Both the position numbers and the translations under genes were made by a program. This document shows positions 1 through 7,219 of a stretch of DNA of 9,137 nucleotides, one piece after another. Location of the stretch: NCBI GenBank assembly GCA_964539665.1, contig CAZIKB010000188.1, positions 1-9,137 on the forward strand, read 5' to 3'. The notes under the pieces are model-generated. The model was given only the letters and a program-made list of their open reading frames with translations. It was not told the DNA's origin and ran no database searches. Each line of letters begins with the position of its first letter. The first letter of the stretch is position 1. The stretch comes from CAZIKB01 sp964539665 (lineage in GTDB: Bacteria > Zhuqueibacterota > Zhuqueibacteria > Oceanimicrobiales > Oceanimicrobiaceae).

Positions 1-60
1 TCGAACCTGCGGCACATGGTTTAGGAAACCACTGCTCTGTCCATACTGAGCTATAGGGGC
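1..60 (-). tRNA. tRNA-Arg(CCU), 3' end cut by window edge
   Basis: Read on the minus strand, the sequence folds as a tRNA: 5' acceptor strand GCCCCTA, then TA, a D-arm GCTC...GAGC, an anticodon stem GTGGT/ACCAT and a loop TTCCTAA. Anticodon CCU decodes the arginine codon AGG. The variable region GTGCC and the start of the T-arm (GCAGG TTCGA) follow. The 3' half of the T-arm and the acceptor 3' strand lie outside the window, so acceptor pairing and an encoded CCA cannot be checked. Confidence 0.93.
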
Positions 61-528
61 CGATTATTTTTAATTTTGAATCGAAACAAAATACCTTATT
101 TTAGTTTTAAAATCAAGTAAATTGAAACATTGTTTATCCCCAATAAATAAGATTTTTGCAAAAAAATTATAACCTTTTATCATTTTATGCTGTCTAATAA
201 TATAGAATTTGAATAAAGTAATTATTGACTTTAAATAAAATGATTCTTTATTATAATCGTACTAATAAAAATGATCCACAAGACAAATCAAAATTGTTCC
301 CAAGATAAAATAATGATTAAGGCATTTGCCTCTGCTTGTGCCTTAAAGAATGAAATCAGAAACCGAATTACTAATCGCAAAAAAATGAATTGGGATTTAT
401 GCTCTATACAAACGCATGGATCTTTTATCACCTTAAAGTACAAACACCACAATTAGAGTATTCTTTAAGCATTGTTAATATTGTTACTTTAAAAGGCGAA
501 CACTTTTTATCTTCGATTTAGAAGCTGT
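61..528. other. AT-rich intergenic region, no convincing gene
   Basis: These 468 bp separate apt from tRNA-Arg, both on the minus strand. A plus-strand 61-codon open frame at 271-456 has no ribosome-binding site, a low-complexity translation and no family I recognise. A promoter-like pair lies just upstream of it on the plus strand (TTGACT at 225-230, TATTAT at 249-254, 18-bp spacer), which is the only reason not to dismiss it entirely. I see no strong hairpin plus T-run that would end apt transcription; the short pairing near 492-509 is too weak to call. Confidence 0.6.
88..116 (-). promoter_or_regulatory. Candidate sigma-70-type promoter for tRNA-Arg
   Basis: On the minus strand a TTGATT hexamer (111-116) is followed after exactly 17 bp by TATTTT (88-93). 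The -10 box ends 27 bp before the tRNA 5' end, leaving room for a short leader. The surroundings are very AT-rich, so chance matches are likely; the spacing and position relative to the tRNA are what support the call. Confidence 0.4.
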
Positions 529-1053
529 CTATTCAGAATCATAATTAATAATTGAAACGACATCATACTTATTTAATTTATCACGCCCGTTTAAAAAATC
601 AAGTTCAATTAAAAATACAATCCCCTGGATATCCCCATCTAATTTTTCTAATAAATTAACAGTAGCTGCTGCCGTTCCTCCAGTTGCCAAAAGATCATCC
701 ACAATAAGCACTTTTTCATTTGGAGAAATGGCATCTTTGTGAATTTCAACGCTATCAGTTCCGTACTCCAACTGGTATTCCTCACTTATCGTTTCAGCAG
801 GAAGTTTACCTGGCTTTCTAACAGGAATAAAACCAATATTCCATTTATACGCTAACGCAGAGCCAAATATGAATCCACGAGATTCAATGCCTACTATTTT
901 TTCAATTTCCTTGTTTAAAAACTTTTTCGAAATTTCATCAACAGCTTTATGAAAAGCCATCCCATCTTTTAACAGTGTTGTTATGTCTTTAAATCCAATT
1001 CCTTTTTTAGGGAAATCTGGAACATTCCGAATATAATTTTCTAATTCTGACAT
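529..1053 (-). CDS. apt: Adenine phosphoribosyltransferase
   Basis: This cytosolic purine-salvage enzyme converts adenine and PRPP to AMP and pyrophosphate. The 174-residue length is normal for Apt. Visible motifs are the N-terminal VPDFPKKGIGFKDITTLL (11-28), IESRGFIFG (56-64), the flexible-loop segment RKPGKLP (79-85) and the PRPP-binding signature VLIVDDLLATGGT (115-127). The ATG start is supported by GGAG at 1061-1064, seven bases upstream; the stop is TAG. It is the last gene of the leftward block but is separated from acylphosphatase by 121 bp containing a candidate promoter, so it may be transcribed independently. Together with purM at the other end of the block it gives both salvage and de novo purine functions. 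Confidence 0.97.
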   Translation of the reverse strand: MSELENYIRNVPDFPKKGIGFKDITTLLKDGMAFHKAVDEISKKFLNKEIEKIVGIESRGFIFGSALAYKWNIGFIPVRKPGKLPAETISEEYQLEYGTDSVEIHKDAISPNEKVLIVDDLLATGGTAAATVNLLEKLDGDIQGIVFLIELDFLNGRDKLNKYDVVSIINYDSE

Positions 1054-1095
1054 TTAGTTTCTCCAATTTAGGGGGTTGGATAATCAAAATTATTT

Positions 1096-1125
1096 AGTAT
1101 ATTATCAATCATAACGAAAATCCAA
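1096..1125 (-). promoter_or_regulatory. Candidate promoter for apt
   Basis: In the gap between acylphosphatase and apt, the minus strand carries TTGGAT (1120-1125), an 18-bp spacer and TATACT (1096-1101), with the -10 about 42 bp before the apt ATG. This is the only long gap in an otherwise tight gene run, which makes an internal promoter plausible. The call rests on consensus match only. Confidence 0.4.
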
Positions 1126-1174
1126 TCTATACTAAATTTATTAGAATACCTTTATTTATCCCACCCACTTTTTG

Positions 1175-1450
1175 TTAAAATTCAACCTTAAATGATGAAT
1201 ATTGATTCGCGTATTCTTTCCACTCAACAACTACATCGTCAACTCTTGAAAACGCTGGTCCTTTTCTTACCTGTTTGATAAGCTCTTCTACCCTACTCTG
1301 AGTTCCTTCAGCGACTATTTCTACATCTTCGTTATAGAGATTTTTTACGTATCCATATAATCCAAATTTCTCTGCTTCTCGCATTATAAACCAGCGAAAA
1401 CCAACTCCCTGAACTCTTCCTTTTGCAGTGATTTTAACACAGACGTCCAT
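1175..1450 (-). CDS. acyP: Acylphosphatase
   Basis: This small cytosolic enzyme hydrolyses acyl phosphates such as carbamoyl phosphate and 1,3-bisphosphoglycerate. At 91 residues it matches the family's usual length. The signature GRVQGVGFRWF covers residues 11-21, with the catalytic Arg at 19; the catalytic Asn is at 37 in GYVKN. The fold continues with VEIVAEG (43-49) and ends in SSFKVEF. The ATG lies one base after the stop codon of the LOG-like gene and has no clear Shine-Dalgarno, so it is probably translated by coupling to that gene. I see no strong terminator after its stop. Confidence 0.96.
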   Translation of the reverse strand: MDVCVKITAKGRVQGVGFRWFIMREAEKFGLYGYVKNLYNEDVEIVAEGTQSRVEELIKQVRKGPAFSRVDDVVVEWKEYANQYSSFKVEF

Positions 1451-1451
1451 T

Positions 1452-1907
1452 TTATTTTATTAATTCAAAGGCTTTACGGACGGCCTCTTCGGCAGTCTGG
1501 ACGGGAATAATTTTTGGATCAACTGCCCATGTTTTAAGGCCAATAATTGGTTTATTGAACTTCAGGCAAAAAGAAATTTCGGATAGCGTGCCATATTCAC
1601 CATCAACCGCAATAACGACATCAGAGGTACGAACAATTATGATATTTCTGGCGTCGCCCATGCCGGTTGCAATTGGAATATCCACAAAAGGATTAGCTTC
1701 TGATTTGAGATTTCCGGGTAAAATACCAATGGTGGCGCCATTTTTCTTTTTTGCTCCCCTGCACGCTGCTTCCATTATACCGTACAAACCTCCACAAATT
1801 ACAATACCCCCTTTCAATGCAATATTTTCTCCAACTTGCTCGGCAAGCATTTCAAATTCGGGCGTACACCTACCGCCACCAATAACACCTATAATGTTGC
1901 TTTTCAT
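1452..1907 (-). CDS. LOG-like Rossmann-fold protein (TIGR00725 type)
   Basis: This 151-residue protein resembles the TIGR00725 branch of the LOG/SLOG Rossmann superfamily, some of whose members release free cytokinin-like bases from nucleotide monophosphates; most bacterial members have no assigned substrate. Seen here are an N-terminal nucleotide-binding strand-loop IGVIGGGR (6-13), the CGGLYGIMEAACRGAK segment (38-53), and EYGTLSE (104-110), which corresponds to the PGGxGTxxE motif of true LOG enzymes but lacks PGG. The Gly-Thr and final Glu of the motif are kept. It starts three bases after the asnS stop with no evident ribosome-binding site, so coupling to asnS is likely. I cannot assign a substrate. 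Confidence 0.85.
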   Translation of the reverse strand: MKSNIIGVIGGGRCTPEFEMLAEQVGENIALKGGIVICGGLYGIMEAACRGAKKKNGATIGILPGNLKSEANPFVDIPIATGMGDARNIIIVRTSDVVIAVDGEYGTLSEISFCLKFNKPIIGLKTWAVDPKIIPVQTAEEAVRKAFELIK

Positions 1908-1910
1908 AAT

Positions 1911-3206
1911 CTAAGGGTAGAGTCTGTGCATAAGCCTTGGGAATGGAATGGTCTCACGAATATGAGACAGGCCGCAAATCCAGGCAACAGTTCTTTCTAT
2001 CCCTAAACCAAATCCTGAATGTGGCACCGTTCCAAAATGCCGCAAGTCCAGATACCACTTAAAAGCCTCTTTCGGCAGCTTATGCTGTTGAATTTTCTGT
2101 TCCAGAATTTCGAGATCGTCTTCTCTTTGACCGCCGCCAATGATTTCGCCATACCCTTCTGGCGCAAGCATATCCACACATAATGCCTTCGTGGGTTCAT
2201 CCGGATCATTTTTCATATAGAATGCCTTTACCTGAGCTGGATATCTGTGGATCATTACCGGAAACTCAAATTGATTTGAAATTACTGTCTCATCTGTTCC
2301 GCCAAAATCATTACCATACTCAAATTCTATGTTATTTTTTTTAAGTATTTCAACAGCCTCGTCATAATTGATTCTTGGAAACGGTTTTTTAATTTTTTCA
2401 AGCGGCTCTATATTGCGTTCGATGACTTCCAGTTCATTGCGCCTGTTTTCTAATACCCGCTGCACGATATAAGCAATAAAATCTTCTGCTAAATCCATAT
2501 CACCATCTAAATCCAGATAAGCAACTTCCGGCTCTATCATCCAGAATTCGGTTAAATGGCGCCTGGTCTTAGATTTTTCAGCACGGAAAGTAGGTCCAAA
2601 GCAGTAGACTTTTCCAAATGCCATGGCACCGGCTTCCATATATAACTGGCCGCTCTGCGTTAAATAGGCCTTGGTATCAAAATAATCTGTTTCAAATAGA
2701 GTTGTTGTTCCTTCACAGGCAGCAGGTGTGAAAATTGGCGCATCGATCAGTACAAATCCTCTGTTGTCATAGAAATCTCTGCAAGCTCGAATTATTTCAT
2801 GTCGAATTCTAATAATAGCATTTTGCTTAGATGAACGAAGCCATAGATGTCGATGGTCCATCAAAAAAGTAGTTCCATGCTCTTTCGGGGTAATCGGATA
2901 ATCATGAGCCAATTGTAATATTTGAAAATCTTTCATCTGAAGTTCGTAACCTCCCGGAGCACGTTTATCAGCGCTAATTTTACCTTTCACCATTACTGAC
3001 GACTCCTGCGTCACCTCTTCACACCTTTGAAATATTTCTTCATCCACGTCACCCTTAAAAGCGACCGCCTGAATAATCCCCGATCCGTCCCTAATTTGCA
3101 GGAACCATAATTTACCACTGGACCTTTTGTTGTAAAGCCACCCGTAAATCTCTACTTCTTTTTCAACATAATTTGACACATCTGAAATATAAACCTGATC
3201 TTTCAT
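1911..3206 (-). CDS. asnS: Asparagine--tRNA ligase
   Basis: This class IIb aminoacyl-tRNA synthetase charges tRNA-Asn using ATP and asparagine. An N-terminal OB-fold anticodon-binding domain spans about 17-100 (VEIYGWLYNKR, LWFLQIRDGSG). The catalytic domain shows motif 1 around 138-161 (ending FVLIDAPIFTP), motif 2 at 203-227 (FGPTFRAE, then HLTEFWMIEPE), GEIIGGGQRE at 353-362 and motif 3 at 398-409 (GFGLGIERTVAW). EFWMIEPE and GGGQRE favour AsnRS over AspRS. At 431 residues it is the short Bacillus/Thermus-like form rather than the roughly 466-residue E. coli form. The ATG is preceded by AGGA at 3217-3220. Its presence implies direct Asn-tRNA charging. Confidence 0.96.
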   Translation of the reverse strand: MKDQVYISDVSNYVEKEVEIYGWLYNKRSSGKLWFLQIRDGSGIIQAVAFKGDVDEEIFQRCEEVTQESSVMVKGKISADKRAPGGYELQMKDFQILQLAHDYPITPKEHGTTFLMDHRHLWLRSSKQNAIIRIRHEIIRACRDFYDNRGFVLIDAPIFTPAACEGTTTLFETDYFDTKAYLTQSGQLYMEAGAMAFGKVYCFGPTFRAEKSKTRRHLTEFWMIEPEVAYLDLDGDMDLAEDFIAYIVQRVLENRRNELEVIERNIEPLEKIKKPFPRINYDEAVEILKKNNIEFEYGNDFGGTDETVISNQFEFPVMIHRYPAQVKAFYMKNDPDEPTKALCVDMLAPEGYGEIIGGGQREDDLEILEQKIQQHKLPKEAFKWYLDLRHFGTVPHSGFGLGIERTVAWICGLSHIRETIPFPRLMHRLYP

Positions 3207-3254
3207 TTTGAAGAAATCCTAATTTTAATTCAATAGCTCACTAATTAATAATTA

Positions 3255-4091
3255 TTACTTACATAGCAGTAAAGACACTTTTGAATTTCTCATCACCTGT
3301 TCAGTCGTGCTTCCGAGGATTGCTTTCCTTATTCGAGAATGTCCAAAAGCGCCCATGATGATTAAATCACAGCTGTTTTCTTCTGAAATTTTTATGATTC
3401 CTTTTTCAGGGCTGCCCGAAATTCCGATTAGACCCATATCTATTTGATAAGGTTCTAAATAAGTTTTTGCTTCCTGCAGATATTTATTCTGAATTTGTTC
3501 GTTATCGTTTACTGAAAGAATAGTCAAAGGTACATGCAATTTTGCCGAGAAAAAACCTGCCATTTGTAAAGCTTTGTTTGCTTTAGCACTTCCGTCATAA
3601 GCAACGAGTATTTTAGAAATTTTCTTAAATTTTTGTGGCGTAATAAAAATCGGTTTATTGCACTGTCTAACCACTGCTTCTAATGTAGCGCCAACTAATT
3701 GACTTTCCCATCTTGCAAATTCACCTCGCGCCCCCATTAGAAGCAAATCAACCAAATTAGACATCTCATTTATTATATCTGCCGGAGGCCCATGAATCTT
3801 TTCCAGCTCATAATTTATTTTCTCTTTTTTAATGATAGCTGAACATTTATTTAATACCGAATCTGTTTTCGCCTCTAATATTTTTTTGGATTCTTTTTGA
3901 TAAATAGTAGATGGAATGACGGGTACAAAACCATCTGTTCCCATGGCGACAGCCCATTCAAAAATACGGATATCGACAATGGATATCACATTGATTTTTG
4001 ATTGAAAAGCTTTTGCCAGTTGAATACAGTGTTTGACCTGGGAATCGGAGTATATGGAACCGTCAACTGAAAGTAAAATTGATTTTATCAT
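3255..4091 (-). CDS. Universal stress protein with two tandem UspA domains
   Basis: This 278-residue protein has two UspA domains: residues 1-152 (SILLSVDGS, then LLLMGARG) and 157-278 (KILVAYDGSAKANKAL, then DLIIMGAFGHSR). Domain 2 has the nucleotide-binding pattern G-2x-G-9x-G-S (G247, G250, G260, S261), so it probably binds ATP. Domain 1 has G120 and G123 but ten residues before G134, and A-T in place of G-S/T, so its binding may be altered. No signal peptide or membrane segment is visible, so it is presumably cytosolic. The ATG lies six bases after the gpsA stop, and GGGGA at 4101-4105, overlapping the end of gpsA, serves as the ribosome-binding site. The specific stress role cannot be read from sequence. 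Confidence 0.92.
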   Translation of the reverse strand: MIKSILLSVDGSIYSDSQVKHCIQLAKAFQSKINVISIVDIRIFEWAVAMGTDGFVPVIPSTIYQKESKKILEAKTDSVLNKCSAIIKKEKINYELEKIHGPPADIINEMSNLVDLLLMGARGEFARWESQLVGATLEAVVRQCNKPIFITPQKFKKISKILVAYDGSAKANKALQMAGFFSAKLHVPLTILSVNDNEQIQNKYLQEAKTYLEPYQIDMGLIGISGSPEKGIIKISEENSCDLIIMGAFGHSRIRKAILGSTTEQVMRNSKVSLLLCK

Positions 4092-4097
4092 AGATTA

Positions 4098-5093
4098 TTA
4101 TCCCCAATCTTCAAATTTTGCCGCTCTGGTCATTAAATCAAATACGGCTTGCTTAGGGCCTTTATTTTGAAAAAGTACTTTATAAGCTTCTGTAATAATC
4201 GGTACCTCTACTTTGTTTTTTATAGCTAACTCGTATGCGGAACGGGTGGTTTTTACTCCTTCAGCAACCATAACCATTTCAGATAAAACTTGCTTAAGTG
4301 TCTTGCCCTTGCCAATTTGTTCGCCAAGGTAGCGATTTCTACTGTGCTTACTCATGCAAGTCACAATAAGATCTCCCATTCCCGATAGCCCGGCAAAGGT
4401 CAGAGAATCAGCGCCTAAACTGGTACCCAGTCTTGTTATTTCGGCGAGAGCTCTTGTCAATAAGGCCGCTTTTGTATTATCGCCGGCGCCTACTCCATCA
4501 ATAATACCAGCCGCTACTGCAATAACATTTTTCAAAGCTGCGCCATATTCCACACCAGATATGTCATTCTGCAGATAAACACGAAAGACAGAAGACATAA
4601 ATACTTTTTGAAACCATTCAGCTGTTTCCATATTCTTCGAGGCACAGACCACAGCCGTCGGGATGCCTTTGCTGACTTCTTCTGCATGGCTCGGTCCTGA
4701 CAATACAGCAATTCTATTTTCATCAATTTTCTCTGATAATATTTGACTCACCCGAAGCAGCGTTTCATTTTCAATTCCTTTAGCAACGCTAACTACCAGC
4801 GCATCCTTTTGTAAATTATCAAATTGATCAAGAATTGAGCGAACGGCATGAGACGGTATTGCTAACACAATACCTTCATTACTTTCAACTACTTTGCTTA
4901 AAACTGGTTCTATTTTTATGGATTCAGATAAAAGTACGTTGGGCAGAAACACTTTATTTACTCGCTGATTTCTAATCGATTGAATCACTTCAGGCTCTAA
5001 AGCCCATAAAGTAACTTCATTTCCATTTGATTGGAGTAATACCGCAATAGCAGTTCCCCAGCTTCCCGCCCCGATGATACCTATGCGTGCCAT
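4098..5093 (-). CDS. gpsA: Glycerol-3-phosphate dehydrogenase [NAD(P)+]
   Basis: This cytosolic enzyme reduces dihydroxyacetone phosphate to sn-glycerol 3-phosphate, the backbone for phospholipids. At 331 residues it is a normal GpsA length. The N-terminal dinucleotide-binding loop GAGSWGTA is at 8-15. VAKGIENE (103-110, with the conserved Lys105), LSGPSHAEEV (131-140), EYGAALKNVIAVAAG (182-196, with the catalytic Lys188) and GLSGMGDLIVTC (235-246) follow in the expected order. The ATG has a strong AGGAG at 5099-5103, five bases upstream, and the gene begins 18 bp after purM. This is the strongest initiation signal in the block, consistent with independent ribosome loading inside a polycistronic message. 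Confidence 0.97.
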   Translation of the reverse strand: MARIGIIGAGSWGTAIAVLLQSNGNEVTLWALEPEVIQSIRNQRVNKVFLPNVLLSESIKIEPVLSKVVESNEGIVLAIPSHAVRSILDQFDNLQKDALVVSVAKGIENETLLRVSQILSEKIDENRIAVLSGPSHAEEVSKGIPTAVVCASKNMETAEWFQKVFMSSVFRVYLQNDISGVEYGAALKNVIAVAAGIIDGVGAGDNTKAALLTRALAEITRLGTSLGADSLTFAGLSGMGDLIVTCMSKHSRNRYLGEQIGKGKTLKQVLSEMVMVAEGVKTTRSAYELAIKNKVEVPIITEAYKVLFQNKGPKQAVFDLMTRAAKFEDWG

Positions 5094-5111
5094 AATATCT
5101 CCTAATTATTG

Positions 5112-6116
5112 TTAAGTTATTGAGCCAATCACATAAGCTTTTTCATTCATTGATTCACTGATCCTTAGAAAGATATCTGTATCTTTTTTATTTATGATTA
5201 ACACCAAACCAATACCCAAATTAAAAACTTTTTGCATTTCAGAATCCGAAACGTTACCATTTTTTTGAATCAATTTAAAAACAGGGGGCTGTTCCCAGGC
5301 TGTCCAATTAATTTGCACACTTTGATTTTTCCTGAGTAATCGTATAGTGTTACCAACTATGCCCCCGCCGGTTACATGAGCAATGCCATGCAGGCCTTCT
5401 AAATTTCTAACTTTCTTAATTAGCACTTGATACGAACGATGTGTTTTTAATAATTCTTCACCTAATGACGATTCAGTTTCTTCAAGATATTGAGTAACCT
5501 CAAAATTTGTATTTTTGAAAAATATATTGCGCACCAGTGAATATCCATTGGTATGTAATCCATTTGAAGCTATTCCGATTAAAACATCGCCAACTTCTAT
5601 CTTAGCGCCATCAACGATAGCGTCTTTTTCCACCAGTCCAATAATGGTACCTGCTATATCATAATTATTTTTAGCGTAGACTTCGGGCATTTCAGCAGTT
5701 TCGCCGCCGATCAAAGAACATCCTGCATTTTTACATGCTCTGGAAATTCCGCTGACTATTTCGTTCACTATTTCAGCCTCAAGTCTCTCAGCCGCGACAT
5801 AGTCAAGAAAGCAAATAGGATCGGCGCCACAAACGATAATATCGTTTACACAATGATTAACAAGGTCTTCGCCAATGGTGTTATAAACACCCATCATCTG
5901 GGCAATTTTTACTTTAGTGCCCACGCCATCAATGCTCGAAACTAAGATTGGCTGCCGGTAGCCATGCAAATCCAATGAATAAAAACCAGAGAACAAACCA
6001 ATGCCTTTTAACACTTTTTCCGAGTGGGTTCTCTGAGCTAATCCCTTTATCGTATTTTTTATGTTATTACTAACAGCAAGATTCACTCCTGCATTTTCAT
6101 AAGTAATTTCTGTCAT
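5112..6116 (-). CDS. purM: Phosphoribosylformylglycinamidine cyclo-ligase (AIR synthetase)
   Basis: PurM closes the imidazole ring of FGAM to give AIR with ATP, the fifth step of de novo purine synthesis. The 334 residues include YENAGV (6-11), the glycine-rich SIDGVGTKVKIA (61-72), NDIIVCGADP (91-100), LIGGETAEMP (135-144), SNGLHTNGYSL (184-194), HVTGGGI (247-253) and FNLGIG (298-303), the expected motif order. Its ATG overlaps the TGA of the DUF4416 gene by four bases (ATGA at 6113-6116) and has an A-rich upstream without a Shine-Dalgarno, so translation is probably coupled to the preceding gene. No other pur synthesis gene is in the window. Confidence 0.97.
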   Translation of the reverse strand: MTEITYENAGVNLAVSNNIKNTIKGLAQRTHSEKVLKGIGLFSGFYSLDLHGYRQPILVSSIDGVGTKVKIAQMMGVYNTIGEDLVNHCVNDIIVCGADPICFLDYVAAERLEAEIVNEIVSGISRACKNAGCSLIGGETAEMPEVYAKNNYDIAGTIIGLVEKDAIVDGAKIEVGDVLIGIASNGLHTNGYSLVRNIFFKNTNFEVTQYLEETESSLGEELLKTHRSYQVLIKKVRNLEGLHGIAHVTGGGIVGNTIRLLRKNQSVQINWTAWEQPPVFKLIQKNGNVSDSEMQKVFNLGIGLVLIINKKDTDIFLRISESMNEKAYVIGSIT

Positions 6117-6661
6117 TTTATTTGTTTTAATTGTTGAAAGTAAATATTTCTAACCTTTTTGAAAAAGTTTAGTGAGATTGGCGAAAAGTAATCCGGGTAA
6201 GTCCAATCGTTCGTAACAAATTGTCGATTTCGGTACCTTAATTGAACATCGCCATAAATACCCTGGCCTAAATAAATCCGGTGATCAAAGTTTTTAGTTG
6301 ATGCAACCACTAATTTCGCGAGTTCAAGGTAAGCTGGATCAATATTCACCTGCCTTCGCTTTTCACATGCAAATTTATTTTCCAATTCTACTGAAAACAA
6401 TTTAAAGTATATTAAGTCATCTTTTTTACCTAATTCTTTGAAACTGAAAAACTGTTTCACAAGGTTCGAGCCCATTTCCTTTTCATAGTAATTTGTATGA
6501 ATAAATTTAAATGCAGGCGCATTATAATCTATTTTACTGAATCGTTTTTCGAAATCGCCGATTGTCTTATGTAATATCTCTTCATTGTTAAATGTAATAG
6601 CTATAATATATTTAACAAGCTCTGGCTCTTTAATTAGATTATTTTTTTCAAAATCACCCAA
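6113..6661 (-). CDS. DUF4416 family protein
   Basis: The 182-residue product matches my memory of DUF4416, a family without known function. Recognisable conserved stretches are TNYYEKEMGS (56-65), RRQVNIDPAYL (102-112), KLVVASTKNFDHRIYLGQGI (116-135) followed by YGDVQLRYR, and WTYPDY (153-158). The many His, Arg, Asp and Tyr residues in the 116-158 region look like a catalytic or ligand pocket, but this is inference. The start is TTG at 6659-6661: an in-frame TAA lies three codons upstream and no ATG or GTG occurs before residue 63. GGGA about 12 bases upstream is a poor ribosome-binding site. It is the first gene of the leftward operon and overlaps purM by four bases. Confidence 0.85.
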   Translation of the reverse strand: MGDFEKNNLIKEPELVKYIIAITFNNEEILHKTIGDFEKRFSKIDYNAPAFKFIHTNYYEKEMGSNLVKQFFSFKELGKKDDLIYFKLFSVELENKFACEKRRQVNIDPAYLELAKLVVASTKNFDHRIYLGQGIYGDVQLRYRNRQFVTNDWTYPDYFSPISLNFFKKVRNIYFQQLKQIK

Positions 6662-6712
6662 GAATGATTATTTCCCAAATAATTTTTAATGTACAATAAT
6701 AAACTTGTTGAT

Positions 6713-6740
6713 ATTACAATAAAAGAGACTGGGAACTCAA
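6713..6740 (-). promoter_or_regulatory. Candidate promoter of the DUF4416-purM operon
   Basis: On the minus strand TTGAGT (6735-6740) and TGTAAT (6713-6718) are separated by 16 bp, about 51 bp before the TTG start. The -35 lies inside a small hairpin (GGGAA-CTCAA-TTCCC, 6731-6745, with AAAAG/CTTTT flanking pairs), which could be an operator or coincidental. Other promoter-like pairs occur in this AT-rich stretch, so the exact site is uncertain. Confidence 0.3.
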
Positions 6741-6888
6741 TTCCCGGACTTTTGATACTAACTGTAATTAAATAAAAAATAAATTAAATTTCAACAATTT
6801 ACCGAAGATTTTTGTGCTATTAATAATATTTATCAGAGTATACACAGAACAGAAACTACTTAGGTTTGACCGAAAACTATCCCAAAAT

Positions 6889-6966
6889 GTCATTTCGAAC
6901 GCAGTGAGAAATCTGGTGGCATTGAAATTAATGAAGTTACAGATTTTTCCTTTCAGTCGAAATGAC
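6889..6966. repeat. Imperfect inverted repeat (MITE/REP-like)
   Basis: The left arm at 6889-6914 starts GTCATTTCGA and ends GAAATCT; the right arm at 6941-6966 is its reverse complement at 20 of 26 positions, with the outer 10 bp perfect. The centre is 26 bp. Elements with GTCATTTCGA...TCGAAATGAC ends and an AGATTT inner part are known as dispersed palindromic repeats in many environmental bacterial genomes. As RNA it would form a long hairpin on either strand. The decayed inner arms suggest an old copy. Confidence 0.75.
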
Positions 6967-7126
6967 AAAAAGAGGTTTGTTCGTTCAAACACTACTTAAC
7001 TATCACTTGAAATCATAATTGAATATTCGAAGTTAATTTGATTTTTCTGTGGGAAATTATGTATTTTTTATCGAGCGGGATTATATTCTATTATCCAGAC
7101 GCGTCAGGTTTAATGTAGAAAGAATG

Positions 7127-7210
7127 TGCCGGGAGAGGGACTCGAACCCTCACGGACCGAAGTCCACTGGATTTTGAATCCAGCACGTCTACCAATTTCA
7201 TCATCCCGGC
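7127..7210 (-). tRNA. tRNA-Leu(CAA)
   Basis: A complete 84-nt cloverleaf: acceptor GCCGGGA/TCCCGGC with discriminator A, anticodon stem CTGGA/TCCAG, loop TTCAAAA with anticodon CAA (decodes UUG), a long class II variable arm GGAC-TTCG-GTCC, and T-arm GAGGG-TTCGAGT-CCCTC. The D-loop contains TTGGTAGA. CCA is not encoded: the bases after the discriminator are CAT, so the 3' end must be added by nucleotidyltransferase. The integrase gene ends 67 bp upstream and reads toward this tRNA, which is therefore a likely integration landmark. Confidence 0.97.
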
Positions 7211-7219
7211 TTTCAATTG

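Larger units (their letters stand above)
6662..7126. other. Intergenic spacer with inverted repeat, no gene
   Basis: This 465-bp spacer lies between the DUF4416 operon and tRNA-Leu. It contains the candidate promoter and small hairpin near 6721-6753, the 78-bp inverted repeat at 6889-6966 and a near-perfect palindrome CCAGACGCGTCAGG at 7095-7108. Open frames on both strands near 6768-6999 run through the inverted repeat, lack ribosome-binding sites and look like translated repeat, so I do not call them genes. Confidence 0.7.

Noticed and set aside
271..456. Plus-strand 61-codon open frame downstream of a promoter-like pair
   Set aside because: No ribosome-binding site, low-complexity Lys/Asn/Ile-rich translation, no recognisable family; such frames are expected by chance in AT-rich spacer DNA.
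492..509. Possible terminator after apt (AAAAG...CTTTTT pairing)
   Set aside because: Only about five A-T-rich pairs with an unpaired interior; too weak for an intrinsic terminator.
1555..1914. Plus-strand 119-codon frame opposite the LOG-like gene
   Set aside because: It is the antisense shadow of a well-supported gene with no RBS or recognisable domain.
6768..6999. Open frames on both strands in the spacer before tRNA-Leu
   Set aside because: Both run through the 78-bp inverted repeat, lack RBS sites and give the typical spurious translation of such repeats.
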